64,000 bases of DNA from Fictibacillus phosphorivorans (lineage in GTDB: Bacteria > Bacillota > Bacilli > Bacillales > Fictibacillaceae), in assembly GCF_001629705.1 (NCBI RefSeq), contig NZ_CP015378.1, forward strand, positions 2,790,001 through 2,854,000. The letters are read 5' to 3'. Each line of letters begins with the position of its first letter. The stretch's first letter is position 1. The notes beneath the pieces were generated by a model. That model did not search any database, was not told the DNA's origin, and saw only the letters and a list, made by a program, of their open reading frames with translations. Shown here piece by piece: positions 47,530 to 57,828 of this stretch. Position numbers and translations under genes: made by a program.

Positions 47530-48669
47530 TTAATTATCGTCTTTTTCTTGCCAAACTTTCCATTCATCTCTGTATTTTTTATAAACTGCATTATGTTCGC
47601 TTAAGGTTTTCGTATAGATGACTTCACCGTTTGGTCTCGCATAAAAGAAAAGCTCTTCCATCTTTACTGGTTGGAGGGCAGCTTCAATCGCTCTTTCACC
47701 TGGTGAAGTGATTGGTCCGATCGGAATACCTTTATAGAGGTACGTGTTGTACTTTGAATCATACTTAAGATGTTCGTATAACACTTGCACATCAAAATTC
47801 TTTCTAGCATATTTGACCGTTGGATCAGAATCGAGTTTCATATCTTTGCTCAAGCGATTATAAAAAACACCTGCGATCTTTTTTCGATCTTCTTCACGTT
47901 GCGATTCTTCTTCTATAAGAGAGGATAACGTAATGATTTGAAAGAGTGAATAACCGCTATTCTTGATATCATTTTCATGTTTGGTCAGGACAACAGAAGA
48001 TTGTTCGACCATCTTGCCGATCACATCTGTTAACTCCGGTTTCTTTACATCAAAATCATAAGTAGCAGGGAATAAAAATCCTTCTAGGGGGTAGTACAGC
48101 CCAGCTTTCATGATGTCATCGGGTAAGATTGGATACTTATCTTGAAGTTGTTTCAAATATGCTTTATCAGCCATTTTCTTAATGATATCCGCCTCACTGT
48201 AACCCGTTTTCTGACTGATTAATTTTGCGATCTGCGGGACATTGTAGCCTTCAGGAATCGTTAAGGTTAGTTCCGGCTTCTTAAACATCTTTCCGTCTTT
48301 AAGTGCTGCGATGATTTCGTTTAGATTCATAGAAGGAGTCAGTTCGTAAATACCAGCTTGAAAGTTACCTTCTCCTTTAACTCTTGTATAGAGTCTGAAA
48401 AAATCCCCACTGTTGATCAATCCCTTATCTTCAAGCTCATTTCCGATTTTTGAAGAGGAAGAACCAATAGGAATCTCCACTGTGATTTTCTTATGATCAT
48501 TCGAGTCGATCGATCCAATATTTTTATTGTAATAATAATAAGCACCTATAGTAGCAGCGATGATTAAAGCAACAATTAGAAACATAATGGACAGAACAAT
48601 GGTTTTAGTACGACGTTTTTTACTTTTATTTTCATTTATGTAATTCCCAGATGACTGGAGATGTAACAT
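47530..48669 (-). CDS. mltG: Endolytic murein transglycosylase MltG
   Basis: MltG cuts nascent peptidoglycan strands at the membrane. The 379-aa protein has a short cytoplasmic start, one membrane segment (about residues 25-47), a LysM-like region, and a YceG domain with the catalytic Glu in LSSLIEEESQ and the motif IAGVFYNRL. A signature near the C-terminus is NTYLYKGIPIGPITSPG. GGGGGAA is before the ATG. Confidence 0.95.
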   Translation of the reverse strand: MLHLQSSGNYINENKSKKRRTKTIVLSIMFLIVALIIAATIGAYYYYNKNIGSIDSNDHKKITVEIPIGSSSSKIGNELEDKGLINSGDFFRLYTRVKGEGNFQAGIYELTPSMNLNEIIAALKDGKMFKKPELTLTIPEGYNVPQIAKLISQKTGYSEADIIKKMADKAYLKQLQDKYPILPDDIMKAGLYYPLEGFLFPATYDFDVKKPELTDVIGKMVEQSSVVLTKHENDIKNSGYSLFQIITLSSLIEEESQREEDRKKIAGVFYNRLSKDMKLDSDPTVKYARKNFDVQVLYEHLKYDSKYNTYLYKGIPIGPITSPGERAIEAALQPVKMEELFFYARPNGEVIYTKTLSEHNAVYKKYRDEWKVWQEKDDN

Positions 48670-48743
48670 ATTATTTCCCCCTTCCCACCTGTTTTATTAT
48701 ACGTTCACTAGCAGAAATTGTCGAGATTGGCCGTAAATTGGAA

Positions 48744-48783
48744 TAAAAAAAGGAAGTTGGTTAGAAAACCAACTTCCTTTTTA
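48744..48783. terminator. Bidirectional terminator after yrzB
   Basis: A 15-bp perfect stem, AAAAGGAAGTTGGTT with AACCAACTTCCTTTT. Confidence 0.9.
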
Positions 48784-48790
48784 CGGTCAA

Positions 48791-49090
48791 TTATTCTGTT
48801 TCGTACTCGTCATCTTGAAATGTGTTTAACATTTCTTCGATCATGTCCCATTCTTCATCTGTCTCAAGTGGGAATAAAGCAAGATCGTCTTCTTCTTCTC
48901 CCTTTTCTTCATAACGGAAAGGGAAAACTTCAACTTCATCTGTATCATCATCTTCTGAATCAGCTACAGGAATTGTTACCATGTATGATTTTCCGGTTTG
49001 ATCTACATCAAATTTGAATAGTACTTCAAATAGATTCTCGTCACCGTTCTCGTCTGGAATAATAATGCGTTCGCGTTCTTCTTTTGCCAT
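48791..49090 (-). CDS. yrzB: DUF1292 family protein YrzB
   Basis: A 99-aa very acidic protein with the DUF1292 pattern (IIIPDENGDENLFEVLFKFDVD and VEVFPFRYEE). The function is unknown. It follows ruvX, as in other Firmicutes. Confidence 0.92.
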   Translation of the reverse strand: MAKEERERIIIPDENGDENLFEVLFKFDVDQTGKSYMVTIPVADSEDDDTDEVEVFPFRYEEKGEEEDDLALFPLETDEEWDMIEEMLNTFQDDEYETE

Positions 49091-49112
49091 AATTGGCTCA
49101 CCTCTACTTTTC

Positions 49113-49532
49113 TTATTGTTGGCTGTCCAAATAACCTTGCAGGATGATCGACGCTGCTAGCTTATCGATCACCTGTTTGCGCTTCTTTCGACTCACATCA
49201 GCTGAAATTAATGTTCTTTCAGCTGCCATGGTGGTCAGCCTCTCATCCCATAGGATAACCGAAAGACCTGTCAGACTTTCAATATCTTTAGCAAAGTTTT
49301 GACAAGCTTCCCCACTGGGACCTATCGTACCATTCATGTTCTTCGGAAGACCAACTACGACCTTGCTGATATCATGGATCTCGATCAGCTCTTGGATCCT
49401 CGCATAATCTTCTTCTGGCTTATTAGGACGGCGTCGGATCGTTTCGACTCCTTGCGCTGTCCATCCCAGTGCATCTGAGACGGCAACACCGATCGTCTTC
49501 GTTCCAACATCCAGTCCGAGCGTTTTTGTCAA
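49113..49532 (-). CDS. ruvX: Putative pre-16S rRNA nuclease / Holliday junction resolvase YqgF
   Basis: A 139-aa RNase H-fold protein. [16 protein letters not shown] carries the first catalytic Asp, GLPKNMNG and DERLTT the later ones. The family is credited with 5'-end processing of 16S rRNA. The start is TTG at 49532 behind AAGGAAG. Gene order ireB-ruvX-yrzB is conserved. Confidence 0.94.
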   Translation of the reverse strand: MTKTLGLDVGTKTIGVAVSDALGWTAQGVETIRRRPNKPEEDYARIQELIEIHDISKVVVGLPKNMNGTIGPSGEACQNFAKDIESLTGLSVILWDERLTTMAAERTLISADVSRKKRKQVIDKLAASIILQGYLDSQQ

Positions 49533-49533
49533 A

Positions 49534-49809
49534 TTAACGACTTCCTTCTTTTTGAGTGGATAGATATGATTTTACAAGCTCTTCAATAAGCTCATCTCTC
49601 TCCAGTTTTCGAATCATGCTTCTCGCATCATTGTGACGAGGTATATAAGCCGGATCTCCTGAGAGCAAATAACCTACAATCTGATTAATAGGATTGTATC
49701 CTTTATCCTGCAGGGCGTCATAAACAGAAAACAGGACAGTTTCAACATTCGTCTTATAAGCATCATCTTCGTTGAAGTTAAACTTCATCGTTTTGTCCAT
49801 TGAACTCAC
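49534..49809 (-). CDS. ireB: IreB family regulatory phosphoprotein (YrzL)
   Basis: A 91-aa protein matching the DUF965/IreB family through [32 protein letters not shown] and [17 protein letters not shown]. In enterococci IreB is phosphorylated by the PASTA kinase IreK and affects cephalosporin resistance. The GTG at 49809 has GAGG nine bases upstream and gives the MSS... start usual for bacilli. Confidence 0.93.
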   Translation of the reverse strand: MSSMDKTMKFNFNEDDAYKTNVETVLFSVYDALQDKGYNPINQIVGYLLSGDPAYIPRHNDARSMIRKLERDELIEELVKSYLSTQKEGSR

Positions 49810-49887
49810 TGGCGAACACCTCTTTCTGAAGATCTCCCTTAAGGGACAAATTAGTTCTTGTCTCTATTGTACATGAAAGATGAAAGC

Positions 49888-52524
49888 TTAGGAAACGGTT
49901 TTGATCAATTCAACTGCAGAATCTATTCCTTCTTGCAGCTTTTCTGGATCTTTCCCTCCAGCTTGGGCCATATCTGGTCGGCCTCCACCGCCTCCGCCAC
50001 AACGGACAGCCACTTCTTTTACTAGGTTACCCGCATGATAGCCTTTTGTCACTAAATCTTTTGTGACTCCAGCCACGATATTTACTTTTCCACCATTTTC
50101 AGCACCTAGAATGACAACTCCACTTTGAAGCTTATTCTTTAAGTCATCCACGATCGAACGTAAACCGTTCATGTCCACACCGCTCAGTTTTTTAGCGATA
50201 ACAGATACACCCTTGATCGTTTGTACTTCATCAACAAGGCTGCCTGCTTCCATATTTCCAATCTTAGCTGCAAGAGATTCTTTCTCTTTTTGCAACTCAC
50301 GAATTTGATCGTTTAATGCATCGATACGCTGTGGCACGTCCTTAAGATTTGTTTTCAACTTAGCAGCTGTGTCTTTTAAAAGCTGTACCTGTCCGTTCAT
50401 CAATCGGTACGCGTTCTCACCTGTAACAGCTTCGATCCTGCGTGTTCCTGCACCGATACCAGACTCTGATACGATCTTAAACAAACCGATTTCTGAAGTA
50501 TTGTTCACGTGACACCCACCGCAAAGTTCAAGACTATAGTCTCCTACTTTTACAACGCGTACGGTTTCACCATACTTTTCACCGAATAGAGCCATAGCTC
50601 CCATCGCTTTAGCTTCGTTAATATTCTTAACCATCTTTTCAACAGGAATGTTGCCCCATACTTTTTCGTTTACGATCTCTTCGATCTTCTCAAGCTCTTC
50701 TGATGAGATGCTTCCGAAATGTGTGAAGTCAAAACGCAAACGACCTTCTTGTACGAGAGAACCAGCCTGATTCACGTGTGTTCCAAGAACATCTTTTAAT
50801 GCTTGATGAAGAAGGTGAGTAGCAGTATGATTCTTGACTACTTTTGCACGAATTTCAGGATCAACCTCGACAGAAACATCGATATTGTTTTCAAGAACAC
50901 CTTTCTCAACAACAACGGTATGAAGATTTTGTCCGTTAGGTGCTTTTTGAACATCTTTGACACGGAGCAAGAGCTCTTTACCTGAAATTGTTCCTTGGTC
51001 AGCGATCTGACCCCCGCTCTCCGCGTAAAAAGGTGTTACATCTAAAATGACTTGCGCTTCTTCTCCAGATGCAACCATCTCTACTCGTTCACCGTTTTGT
51101 AGGACTTCTAAAATTTTTGCTTCTCCTGATAAGCTGTCATAACCAGAGAATTCACTTTTTACGGTAATGTCAGAAAGAACGCCACCTTGCACTTGCATGC
51201 TGTCTACTTCTTGTCTTGCTGCACGTGCCCGTTCACGTTGAGCCTTCATCTCGTTTTCAAAGCCTTCTAAATCTACATCCATTCCGTTTTCAGCTGCATA
51301 CTCTTGTGTAAGTTCAAACGGGAATCCAAATGTATCATAAAGCTTGAATGCGTCTTTTCCAGAGATTATATTTCTTCCTTCTTCTTTTTCTCTTGCCATA
51401 ACATCTTCTAAGATAGCAAGACCTTCGTTGATCGTCTCATGGAAACGTTCTTCTTCTGTCTTGATGACTTTTTGGATGAACGGAACTTTTTCTTTTACTT
51501 CTGGATAGAAGTCAACCATGATGTCTGCAACTGTTGGTACTAGTTCATACATGAAAGGCTTGTTGATATTGATCTTTTTCGCAAAACGAATCGCTCTTCT
51601 GATCAATCGACGAAGGATATATCCTCTTCCTTCATTCGATGGTAGAGCACTGTCGCCTATCGCGAAGCTTACCGTACGAATGTGATCAGCGATTACTTTA
51701 AACGCAGTATCTGTTTCCGTACTTAAGCCATAAGAAGTGTCAGAAAGCTTTTCTGTTTCTTTGATGATCGGCATGAAAAGATCGGTTTCAAAGTTAGTCT
51801 TCGTATCTTGAATCACACAAACCATTCTCTCAAGTCCCATACCTGTATCGATATTCTTCTTAGGAAGTGGCGTATATGTTCCGTCTGGATTATGGTTGAA
51901 CTGTGAGAACACCAGGTTCCAGACCTCAAGATATCTATCGTTCTCTCCACCAGGATATAGCTCTGGATCAGACAAATCACTGCCAAAAGACTCACCGCGG
52001 TCATAGAAGATCTCAGTGTTTGGTCCACTCGGTCCCTCACCAATATCCCAGAAGTTTCCTTCCAAACGAATGATGCGCTCTTCTGGTAATCCTACTTGTT
52101 TAGTCCAAATATCAAATGCTTCATCATCTTCTGGATGGATCGTTACAGAGAGTTTTTCAGGATCAAAACCGATCCATTTTTCACTCGTTAAGAACTCCCA
52201 TGCCCAAAGAATAGCTTCCACTTTAAAGTAATCGCCGATTGAAAAGTTTCCTAGCATCTCAAAGAACGTATGATGTCTCGTTGTAATCCCAACATTTTCA
52301 ATATCGTTCGTACGGATCGATTTTTGTGCATTCGTGATACGAGGGTTCTCAGGGATCACTCGTCCATCAAAATATTTTTTTAGTGTAGCCACTCCACTAT
52401 TGATCCAAAGAAGTGTAGGATCTTCATGTGGAACTAAGGATGCACTAGGTTCTACACCATGACCTTTTTCTTGGAAAAAATCAAGGAACATCTGTCTTAC
52501 TTGAGCTGAAGTCAAATTTCTCAT
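49888..52524 (-). CDS. alaS: Alanyl-tRNA synthetase
   Basis: AlaS charges tRNA-Ala. The protein is 878 aa, the normal length, from the ATG at 52524. Domains in order are the class II catalytic core (residues 1-240, with [14 protein letters not shown] and [13 protein letters not shown]), tRNA recognition, the editing domain with zinc ligands in [11 protein letters not shown] and CGGCHV, and the C-terminal DHHA1 domain with [15 protein letters not shown]. It is controlled by a T-box leader. A repeat element stands between leader terminator and gene. Confidence 0.98.
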   Translation of the reverse strand: MRNLTSAQVRQMFLDFFQEKGHGVEPSASLVPHEDPTLLWINSGVATLKKYFDGRVIPENPRITNAQKSIRTNDIENVGITTRHHTFFEMLGNFSIGDYFKVEAILWAWEFLTSEKWIGFDPEKLSVTIHPEDDEAFDIWTKQVGLPEERIIRLEGNFWDIGEGPSGPNTEIFYDRGESFGSDLSDPELYPGGENDRYLEVWNLVFSQFNHNPDGTYTPLPKKNIDTGMGLERMVCVIQDTKTNFETDLFMPIIKETEKLSDTSYGLSTETDTAFKVIADHIRTVSFAIGDSALPSNEGRGYILRRLIRRAIRFAKKININKPFMYELVPTVADIMVDFYPEVKEKVPFIQKVIKTEEERFHETINEGLAILEDVMAREKEEGRNIISGKDAFKLYDTFGFPFELTQEYAAENGMDVDLEGFENEMKAQRERARAARQEVDSMQVQGGVLSDITVKSEFSGYDSLSGEAKILEVLQNGERVEMVASGEEAQVILDVTPFYAESGGQIADQGTISGKELLLRVKDVQKAPNGQNLHTVVVEKGVLENNIDVSVEVDPEIRAKVVKNHTATHLLHQALKDVLGTHVNQAGSLVQEGRLRFDFTHFGSISSEELEKIEEIVNEKVWGNIPVEKMVKNINEAKAMGAMALFGEKYGETVRVVKVGDYSLELCGGCHVNNTSEIGLFKIVSESGIGAGTRRIEAVTGENAYRLMNGQVQLLKDTAAKLKTNLKDVPQRIDALNDQIRELQKEKESLAAKIGNMEAGSLVDEVQTIKGVSVIAKKLSGVDMNGLRSIVDDLKNKLQSGVVILGAENGGKVNIVAGVTKDLVTKGYHAGNLVKEVAVRCGGGGGGRPDMAQAGGKDPEKLQEGIDSAVELIKTVS

Positions 52525-52554
52525 CGTTTTCATTCTCCTTTTTTAAAATAAATA

Positions 52555-52745
52555 TAAAGACTGATTTCGTAAACTTGGTTGTTTTATTAGTAGTTAATTT
52601 CTTTTCAATAACAAAGAAAACAAAATGTTTCTTTGTTATTTCTTTTACTCCTATGGGCACAAATCGGCAGGAGGCTCACCGTTCGCCCCATGGAAAGCGA
52701 GCAAACTGGAGTGGAAATCAACTAATTTCGAAATGAAAAAAGCCA
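52555..52745. repeat. Dispersed repeat (MITE-like) in the alaS leader
   Basis: About 190 bp. The left end GACTGATTTCGTAAACTTGG and the reverse-complemented right end are loosely similar and resemble the left end of the 32.1-kb element. A core at 52685-52722 (minus strand GTTGATTTCCACTCCAG...GCTCGCTTTCC...GGGGC) matches the 32.1-kb core. A 13-bp perfect hairpin (52607-52619 with 52628-52640) lies in the middle. No transposase gene is present. Confidence 0.7.
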
Positions 52746-52748
52746 ATA

Positions 52749-52793
52749 AAAAAACTCCCATCCCTATAAAAAATACAGGGACGAGAGTTTGAA
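52749..52793 (-). terminator. T-box regulated terminator of alaS
   Basis: On the minus strand an AAACTCTCGTCCCT...AGGGATGGGAGTTT stem is followed by a T-run. It directly follows the T-box sequence that would form the competing antiterminator. Confidence 0.88.
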
Positions 52794-53030
52794 TTCACGC
52801 GGTACCACCCTGGTTATACGCTTTAAAACAAGCATATCACCTTGATTAAGCCTTAACGCGGCATAACGGCAGATTTTCCTTCTGCACTCCAGAGTAGCGT
52901 TCTGCTTCGCTTCTTCCTAAAACATCTTTCAGCCGATGGATGTTTCTCTCTTTTGGAAGGACTGAAACGTACTTTTCTCTTTCAGCGATTTTTGATCTTC
53001 TAGCGTTAGTATACGTTTATTCATTCTTAC
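52749..53030 (-). promoter_or_regulatory. T-box leader of alaS
   Basis: The conserved T-box AGGGTGGTACCGCG lies at 52798-52811 on the minus strand, upstream of the terminator. Further upstream are a stem I region with AGTACG and GAAAGATG elements, and an AACGCTACT segment whose GCT (52896-52898) is a candidate alanine specifier codon. Uncharged tRNA-Ala should stabilise the antiterminator and switch on alaS. Confidence 0.93.
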
Positions 53031-53033
53031 TTG

Positions 53034-54107
53034 TCAATCAGATGATGATTGAAGTCGATGTTCCCTGATGTGTATGATAATGACTTTGATCACACTAAAG
53101 ATCGGGACTGCTAGGATCATTCCTGGTACACCAGCCAGTTCTCCCCCTAGCAAAAGTGAAAAAATAATAAAGACTGGATGGATGTGAAGGTTCTTCCCGA
53201 CGATAAACGGACCCAAAATATTACCTTCAATAAACTGTAGAACAAGCATGATGCCAACTGTGATCCACACCATCTTCCAAGAGATCGTGAGTGCAATCAA
53301 TACGACAGGTATCGCTCCTAAGATCGGACCAAAGTATGGTATGATGTCCGTTATCGCGATCACTAGTCCTAATAATATAGGGTATGGCATACCAACAATC
53401 CACAGAGCAATCATGGCCGCAGCTCCAAGTATGGCGCCTACAAACAACTGTCCTCTGATGTATCCTCCAAGGGATGTGTCAATATCCTTTATAAGATGCT
53501 TTCCTTCATATCGATATTTTCTTGGCGTTAGATACCAAAGGGCTTTTTTCAGTTTTTCAAAATCGTTAAGAAAATAAAAGACTAAAAAAGGTACGACAAT
53601 GATAACAAAAAAATAATCTACGATCTTTCTTAGTGAGAAGATCGCATTTGTCAACACGTCCTGTGCGTTATTTTCCATTTTCACGATATAATTTTCAATT
53701 TTAGAGTGAACCGAATACGGAAGTGCAGATGTACCACGGTCTACTTGGTACAATAGTTCCTTATAATCCTCAGCAAGAACGGGCACATTCACTAGAAGCT
53801 GTTTCATCTGTACGATGAAATAAGGAAAACCTTTTACTGCAGCAAAACCGATACCACCAAAGAAAAGAATATAAATGCTTAAGATTGCTACAAATCGTGG
53901 CAATCCTTTTTCATGAACGAATTCAACGACTGGATGGAGTAGATATGTAATAAGAGCTGCAAGAAAAAACGGCAGAATGATTCCCTTAATTGCACTCCAC
54001 AATGGCTCATAAAGTGGGTAAAGTTTCATTAAAAGAAACAAACACAAAAACAATAGTAAAGAAAGGCTTAACCTGTAAACCCACTTCATTCGAATGTCTT
54101 TTGTCAT
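53034..54107 (-). CDS. yrrI: AI-2E family transporter (YrrI)
   Basis: A 357-aa membrane protein of the AI-2E/PerM family with about eight segments. Family motifs include VVVPFLVFYFLNDF, GQLFVGAILGAAAMIALWIVG, and DIIPYFGPILGAIPVVLIAL. Members export AI-2 or act as sodium/proton antiporters, so the substrate is not certain here. It is upstream of the alaS leader on the same strand. Confidence 0.9.
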   Translation of the reverse strand: MTKDIRMKWVYRLSLSLLLFLCLFLLMKLYPLYEPLWSAIKGIILPFFLAALITYLLHPVVEFVHEKGLPRFVAILSIYILFFGGIGFAAVKGFPYFIVQMKQLLVNVPVLAEDYKELLYQVDRGTSALPYSVHSKIENYIVKMENNAQDVLTNAIFSLRKIVDYFFVIIVVPFLVFYFLNDFEKLKKALWYLTPRKYRYEGKHLIKDIDTSLGGYIRGQLFVGAILGAAAMIALWIVGMPYPILLGLVIAITDIIPYFGPILGAIPVVLIALTISWKMVWITVGIMLVLQFIEGNILGPFIVGKNLHIHPVFIIFSLLLGGELAGVPGMILAVPIFSVIKVIIIHIREHRLQSSSD

Positions 54108-54123
54108 CTCTTCACCCTTTTCT

Positions 54124-54153
54124 TAAAAAACCCCGTCTTTTATGAGACGGGGT
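54124..54153 (-). terminator. Terminator between yrzQ and yrrI
   Basis: An 8-bp GC-rich stem, CCCCGTCT with AGACGGGG, then a T-run on the minus strand. Confidence 0.85.
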
Positions 54154-54161
54154 ATGCTATC

Positions 54162-54341
54162 TTAATAAATGGCTTTTGCGACTTTTTTACGGATTTTTTT
54201 AACACGTCGTGATGTCCACAGATCACTAAGATCTGAAAGATTATAGTTCATCTTAGACATTCTTGACATCCTCTTATTTCTCATCGCATATGTTGCCGCT
54301 CCAATCCCAAGTGCGAAAAGAGAACTCATCGTCCTGCTCAT
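54162..54341 (-). CDS. yrzQ: DUF3918 family small protein (YrzQ-like)
   Basis: A 59-aa basic protein starting MSRTMSSLFALGIGAATYAMRN, a short hydrophobic start then a Lys/Arg-rich tail ending RRVKKIRKKVAKAIY. The position between yrrI and yrzR and the N-terminus match B. subtilis YrzQ. The gene is too short for a usual ORF screen. AGGTGATC is upstream of the ATG at 54341. Confidence 0.78.
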   Translation of the reverse strand: MSRTMSSLFALGIGAATYAMRNKRMSRMSKMNYNLSDLSDLWTSRRVKKIRKKVAKAIY

Positions 54342-54376
54342 GCTAGATCACCTCGACATCAGAGATTTGACTTCTT

Positions 54377-54574
54377 TTATGAAGTACTTTCTCTATAAGT
54401 CAGATCTTGATCTTCAAATAAATCATCGAGTGATGTCAAAGAGCCGTCTTCTTCCACTTGATGAAGGGACAGTCTTCCTTTAACAATGGAAAGCTCTATA
54501 AAACAGTTCCAGCAATAATACTGGTTCACACCGATTTTCCCGATATCTTTTCTACCGCAGTTCGGACATTCCAC
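54377..54574 (-). CDS. yrzR: Zinc-ribbon small protein (YrzR-like)
   Basis: A 65-aa protein. Two CxxC pairs (CPNC at residues 3-6 and CWNC at 21-24) form a zinc ribbon. The start is GTG at 54574. It lies beside yrzQ as in B. subtilis. Function unknown. Confidence 0.78.
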   Translation of the reverse strand: MECPNCGRKDIGKIGVNQYYCWNCFIELSIVKGRLSLHQVEEDGSLTSLDDLFEDQDLTYRESTS

Positions 54575-54675
54575 TTGCTCTCTCTCCTTTAAATTTTACT
54601 TTTACAAGGGTGTCCTGAATTTGTAGAAAATATACAGAAAATAATATTTGAAGGATCATGACTTCTAGAAATACA

Positions 54676-54722
54676 AAAAAGAAATGTCCGACAAGATGAC
54701 ATCTTACATCTCTCGAACATTT
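54676..54722 (-). terminator. Terminator of recD2
   Basis: On the minus strand, AGAAATGTTCGA pairs with TCGGACATTTCT (one mismatch) around a long loop, followed by a T-run. Confidence 0.75.
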
Positions 54723-57053
54723 CTAGTTTGTTTCGTTTAGAAGGGTATCATTCATTAAATCTTTTTCCAGTATGGTCTCTTGAAGTCGGGAAGTAAGACC
54801 TGAGTATCGTTCTGTTTCATCGGATCGTTCAACAGCCCAAGTAAACGCTTCTTGTTCTCCACACAGGATCAAATATTCTTTACTCCTCGTTATTGCTGTA
54901 TATAATAAGTTTCGTTTTAACATTCTGTAGTAGCTTTTTAAGACAGGTAGAACGACGATCGGATACTCACTGCCCTGCGACTTATGGATCGAACAGCAAA
55001 AAGCGTGAGTAAAATGATGAAATTCACTTCTTTTATACGTAACTTCAATCTCATCAAAACTGATCACGATCTGATCTTCTTTATCCGTGTTTTCTCTTGC
55101 ATAGATAACTGCAACGATCTCACCGATATCTCCGTTGAAAACTTGATCTTCAGGCTGATTCACGAGCTGAAGTACCTTATCGCCTTTTCGGTAGAAAACA
55201 TTTGCGACCTGTAACTGACGCTGTTTTTGTTTTTCAGGATTAAACAGACGTTGAAGTTCCATATTTAATCGATCAATTCCTACCGGTCCTTTGTACATGG
55301 GAGCTAACACTTGAATATCTCTTGAACTGTATCCTTTTTTTATCGCATTTTCACAAACTTGAAGGATAGCTTGAAACACTTGTTCACCTGAACAAGCAAA
55401 GAATCGTCTGTCATTTTGAGGGAGAAGCAAGTCTTGCGGAACTTTTCCATTCTTCATCTCATGAGCTAGTCGGATGATGGAAGAACCTTCTGCTTGTCTA
55501 TAGATATCCACTAATCGAGACTGTGGTACATGCTGAGCTTGAAGAAGGTCTTTCAATACTTGACCAGGACCTACTGACGGTAACTGATCTTCATCTCCAA
55601 CAAAAATGATCTGTATGTGTGGTGGAAGAGCTTTTGCTAAAGAATGAGCAAGCCATATATCGACCATCGACATTTCATCGACGATCAAAAGTTTTCCGTC
55701 GATCTGTTCATCTTCATTTTTTTCGAAGGTACCGCCACCTTTCCATCCTAACAAGCGGTGGATCGTGTGAGCTGGTATCCCCGTTGATTCAGTCATACGC
55801 TTAGCCGCTCGTCCTGTTGGAGCAACGAGTAAAACAGGAAAGGACTCTTTTTTCCCTCGGTAATCATCAGGGTTTAAACTAACACCATGAATCTCACTAT
55901 ACAGTTCAACAATTCCTTTTATAACGGTTGTTTTCCCTGTTCCAGGTCCACCCGTCAGGACCATTAAAGAAGAGGTTAACGCCTTCTTTATAGCCTCTTT
56001 TTGGCTGTTTGCATATTTCATGTTGAGTCTTTTTTCAAGTGCGGTTAGCTCAGATTCTAATTTTGAATCCTCAATGTGATAATCGTTTTTCTGACTATGT
56101 AACAATTGATTCATTTTTTGAGCAAATCCACGCTCAGCAAAATAGAGGGATGGCAGATACACGACCTTTTCTTTTACGATCAATCGTTGTTCAGTTTCCA
56201 TATCTTGAATCTCTCGAAAAATACTCATCTCATCTACTGTATTCTTTCCATCTGCTAAAAGCTTTCTTACTCCTTCTAACAGTTCATCCATCGGTAGATA
56301 GGAGTGTCCAAGATCTGTTCCTTGATCACGAAGCACGAACTGACAAGCGGCTTGAATTCGTTTTGGATGATTGACCTGCATGCCATTTCCTTTTGCGATC
56401 TCATCAGCTCGGTGGAACCCAATTCCAGAAACGTCCTCAATCAATCGATACGGCTCGTCCTTAATGACTTTTACAGCATCATCCTGATACGTTTGGAAGA
56501 TCTTCATCGCTAGCTGTGGTCCGATACCATAGGGTTGCACGACCATCATCACTTGATCTAATCCTCGATTTTGCATGAGGGACTTCTGCAAACTTTGAGC
56601 TTGTTCTTCTGTTAGCTTTGGAATCTGACTGATGTATTCCGGTGATTCTAAAAGTTTTGTGATCGCATCGTTTCCCATGACTTCTACGATATGCTCGGCA
56701 GTCTTCTTACCGATTCCTTTAAACAGATCACTCGAAAGATATTGAATCATGGCTTCCTTGGATTGAGGCATCTCTTTTTGAAACAGTTCAACCTCATATT
56801 GCTTACCATATTTAGGATGATCTTTAAATTTTCCATAAAATAAATAAAGTTCATCTTCTCTTAACGGAGGAAGGATGCCAGTGATCATGACTTCTTTTTC
56901 ATTATAATTTTCATTCGTCTCTTTTACCCGTATTCTTGCGACCGTATAGAGACTCTCCGCTTGATGATAAACAGTAGAGATCAACGTCCCTTTTATATAT
57001 TTTCTTATATCAGTTGACTCATCTTCTAAATGAAAAGAAGGCTGCTGTGCCAT
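54723..57053 (-). CDS. recD2: ATP-dependent RecD2 (RecD-like) DNA helicase
   Basis: A 776-aa 5'-3' helicase of superfamily 1 that works without RecBC in replication fork maintenance. It has the long RecD2 N-terminal region with OB and helix-hairpin-helix parts (LFKGIGKKTAEHI, VSGIGFHRADEIA), Walker A GGPGTGKTT near residue 370, Walker B LLIVDEMSMVD, and the late motifs HHFTHAFCCSIHKSQGSEYP and LYTAITRS. It matches B. subtilis YrrC (RecD2). Confidence 0.96.
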   Translation of the reverse strand: MAQQPSFHLEDESTDIRKYIKGTLISTVYHQAESLYTVARIRVKETNENYNEKEVMITGILPPLREDELYLFYGKFKDHPKYGKQYEVELFQKEMPQSKEAMIQYLSSDLFKGIGKKTAEHIVEVMGNDAITKLLESPEYISQIPKLTEEQAQSLQKSLMQNRGLDQVMMVVQPYGIGPQLAMKIFQTYQDDAVKVIKDEPYRLIEDVSGIGFHRADEIAKGNGMQVNHPKRIQAACQFVLRDQGTDLGHSYLPMDELLEGVRKLLADGKNTVDEMSIFREIQDMETEQRLIVKEKVVYLPSLYFAERGFAQKMNQLLHSQKNDYHIEDSKLESELTALEKRLNMKYANSQKEAIKKALTSSLMVLTGGPGTGKTTVIKGIVELYSEIHGVSLNPDDYRGKKESFPVLLVAPTGRAAKRMTESTGIPAHTIHRLLGWKGGGTFEKNEDEQIDGKLLIVDEMSMVDIWLAHSLAKALPPHIQIIFVGDEDQLPSVGPGQVLKDLLQAQHVPQSRLVDIYRQAEGSSIIRLAHEMKNGKVPQDLLLPQNDRRFFACSGEQVFQAILQVCENAIKKGYSSRDIQVLAPMYKGPVGIDRLNMELQRLFNPEKQKQRQLQVANVFYRKGDKVLQLVNQPEDQVFNGDIGEIVAVIYARENTDKEDQIVISFDEIEVTYKRSEFHHFTHAFCCSIHKSQGSEYPIVVLPVLKSYYRMLKRNLLYTAITRSKEYLILCGEQEAFTWAVERSDETERYSGLTSRLQETILEKDLMNDTLLNETN

Positions 57054-57065
57054 GGAGCATCCCCT

Positions 57066-57725
57066 TTAGTGGTTAGTATTTTTACTTTCGATATTTCGTT
57101 TTCCATTCCCTGCAAGATAATGATCAGGCTGTATGTCTAACGCTTTTTGAAAAGCTTTTAGGGCTTCTACGTTTTTATCAAAATAACTATACGTCACGCC
57201 TAGGTTGTACCAAGCATCCGCATGCGTTTCATCGCGTTTGACAACTTTCTCAAAAGTTGTAGATGCAGACTGTATGTCCCCTGTTCGCGCCTGACAGAGT
57301 CCGAATTGAAACAAAGATTCATGATCTTGATCATTGAGCTCAGTTGCTCTCATTAGGTAAGGGAATGCAAGTTTATGTTCACCGAGTGAAACGAACGACA
57401 TTCCTGTCATAAAGTGAGTGTCACTATCTTGAAGACCACCTTTGATCGCTTCTTGAAACAGTTTTGCGCTCTTAGAGAATTCTTCAAGATGATAGCAGGC
57501 AATACCCGCACCATAGTATGCAGCTACAGCATTTTCATCGAGCGATAGTGCTTTATCAAAGAATTGAATTGCTTTTTCATGTTCATGAACAGCAGAAAGA
57601 AGATTACCAAAATTAATATAATGCACTGGATTTTCAGGATCGGTCTCAATCATCGATTCCAGACTTTTTGCAGCTTCTTCAAATTTTCCTTTTTGTAAGT
57701 ATTCAAGACCTTTTGAAGGTTCCAT
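57066..57725 (-). CDS. yrrB: Tetratricopeptide repeat protein YrrB
   Basis: A 219-aa protein made almost wholly of TPR units, about six, each with the A/G/Y/A/P pattern (for example PVHYINFGNLL...AIQFFDKALSLD). It has no signal peptide. TPR proteins act as binding scaffolds; YrrB of B. subtilis has an open TPR groove but no fixed role. It lies between recD2 and mnmA. The ATG at 57725 suits the GGGGG site best. Confidence 0.9.
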   Translation of the reverse strand: MEPSKGLEYLQKGKFEEAAKSLESMIETDPENPVHYINFGNLLSAVHEHEKAIQFFDKALSLDENAVAAYYGAGIACYHLEEFSKSAKLFQEAIKGGLQDSDTHFMTGMSFVSLGEHKLAFPYLMRATELNDQDHESLFQFGLCQARTGDIQSASTTFEKVVKRDETHADAWYNLGVTYSYFDKNVEALKAFQKALDIQPDHYLAGNGKRNIESKNTNH

Positions 57726-57828
57726 CTTCATTACCCCCACATTTAATTTCCTTCAAAAGTATAACAAATGAAGGTAGCTCACGCATAATTTTTTGTGGGT
57801 TCCTCTTGTGGATAGTGCGTTCAAGCTT

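Noticed and set aside
52555..52745. Insertion sequence
   Set aside because: No transposase frame and only about 190 bp; at most a non-autonomous repeat.
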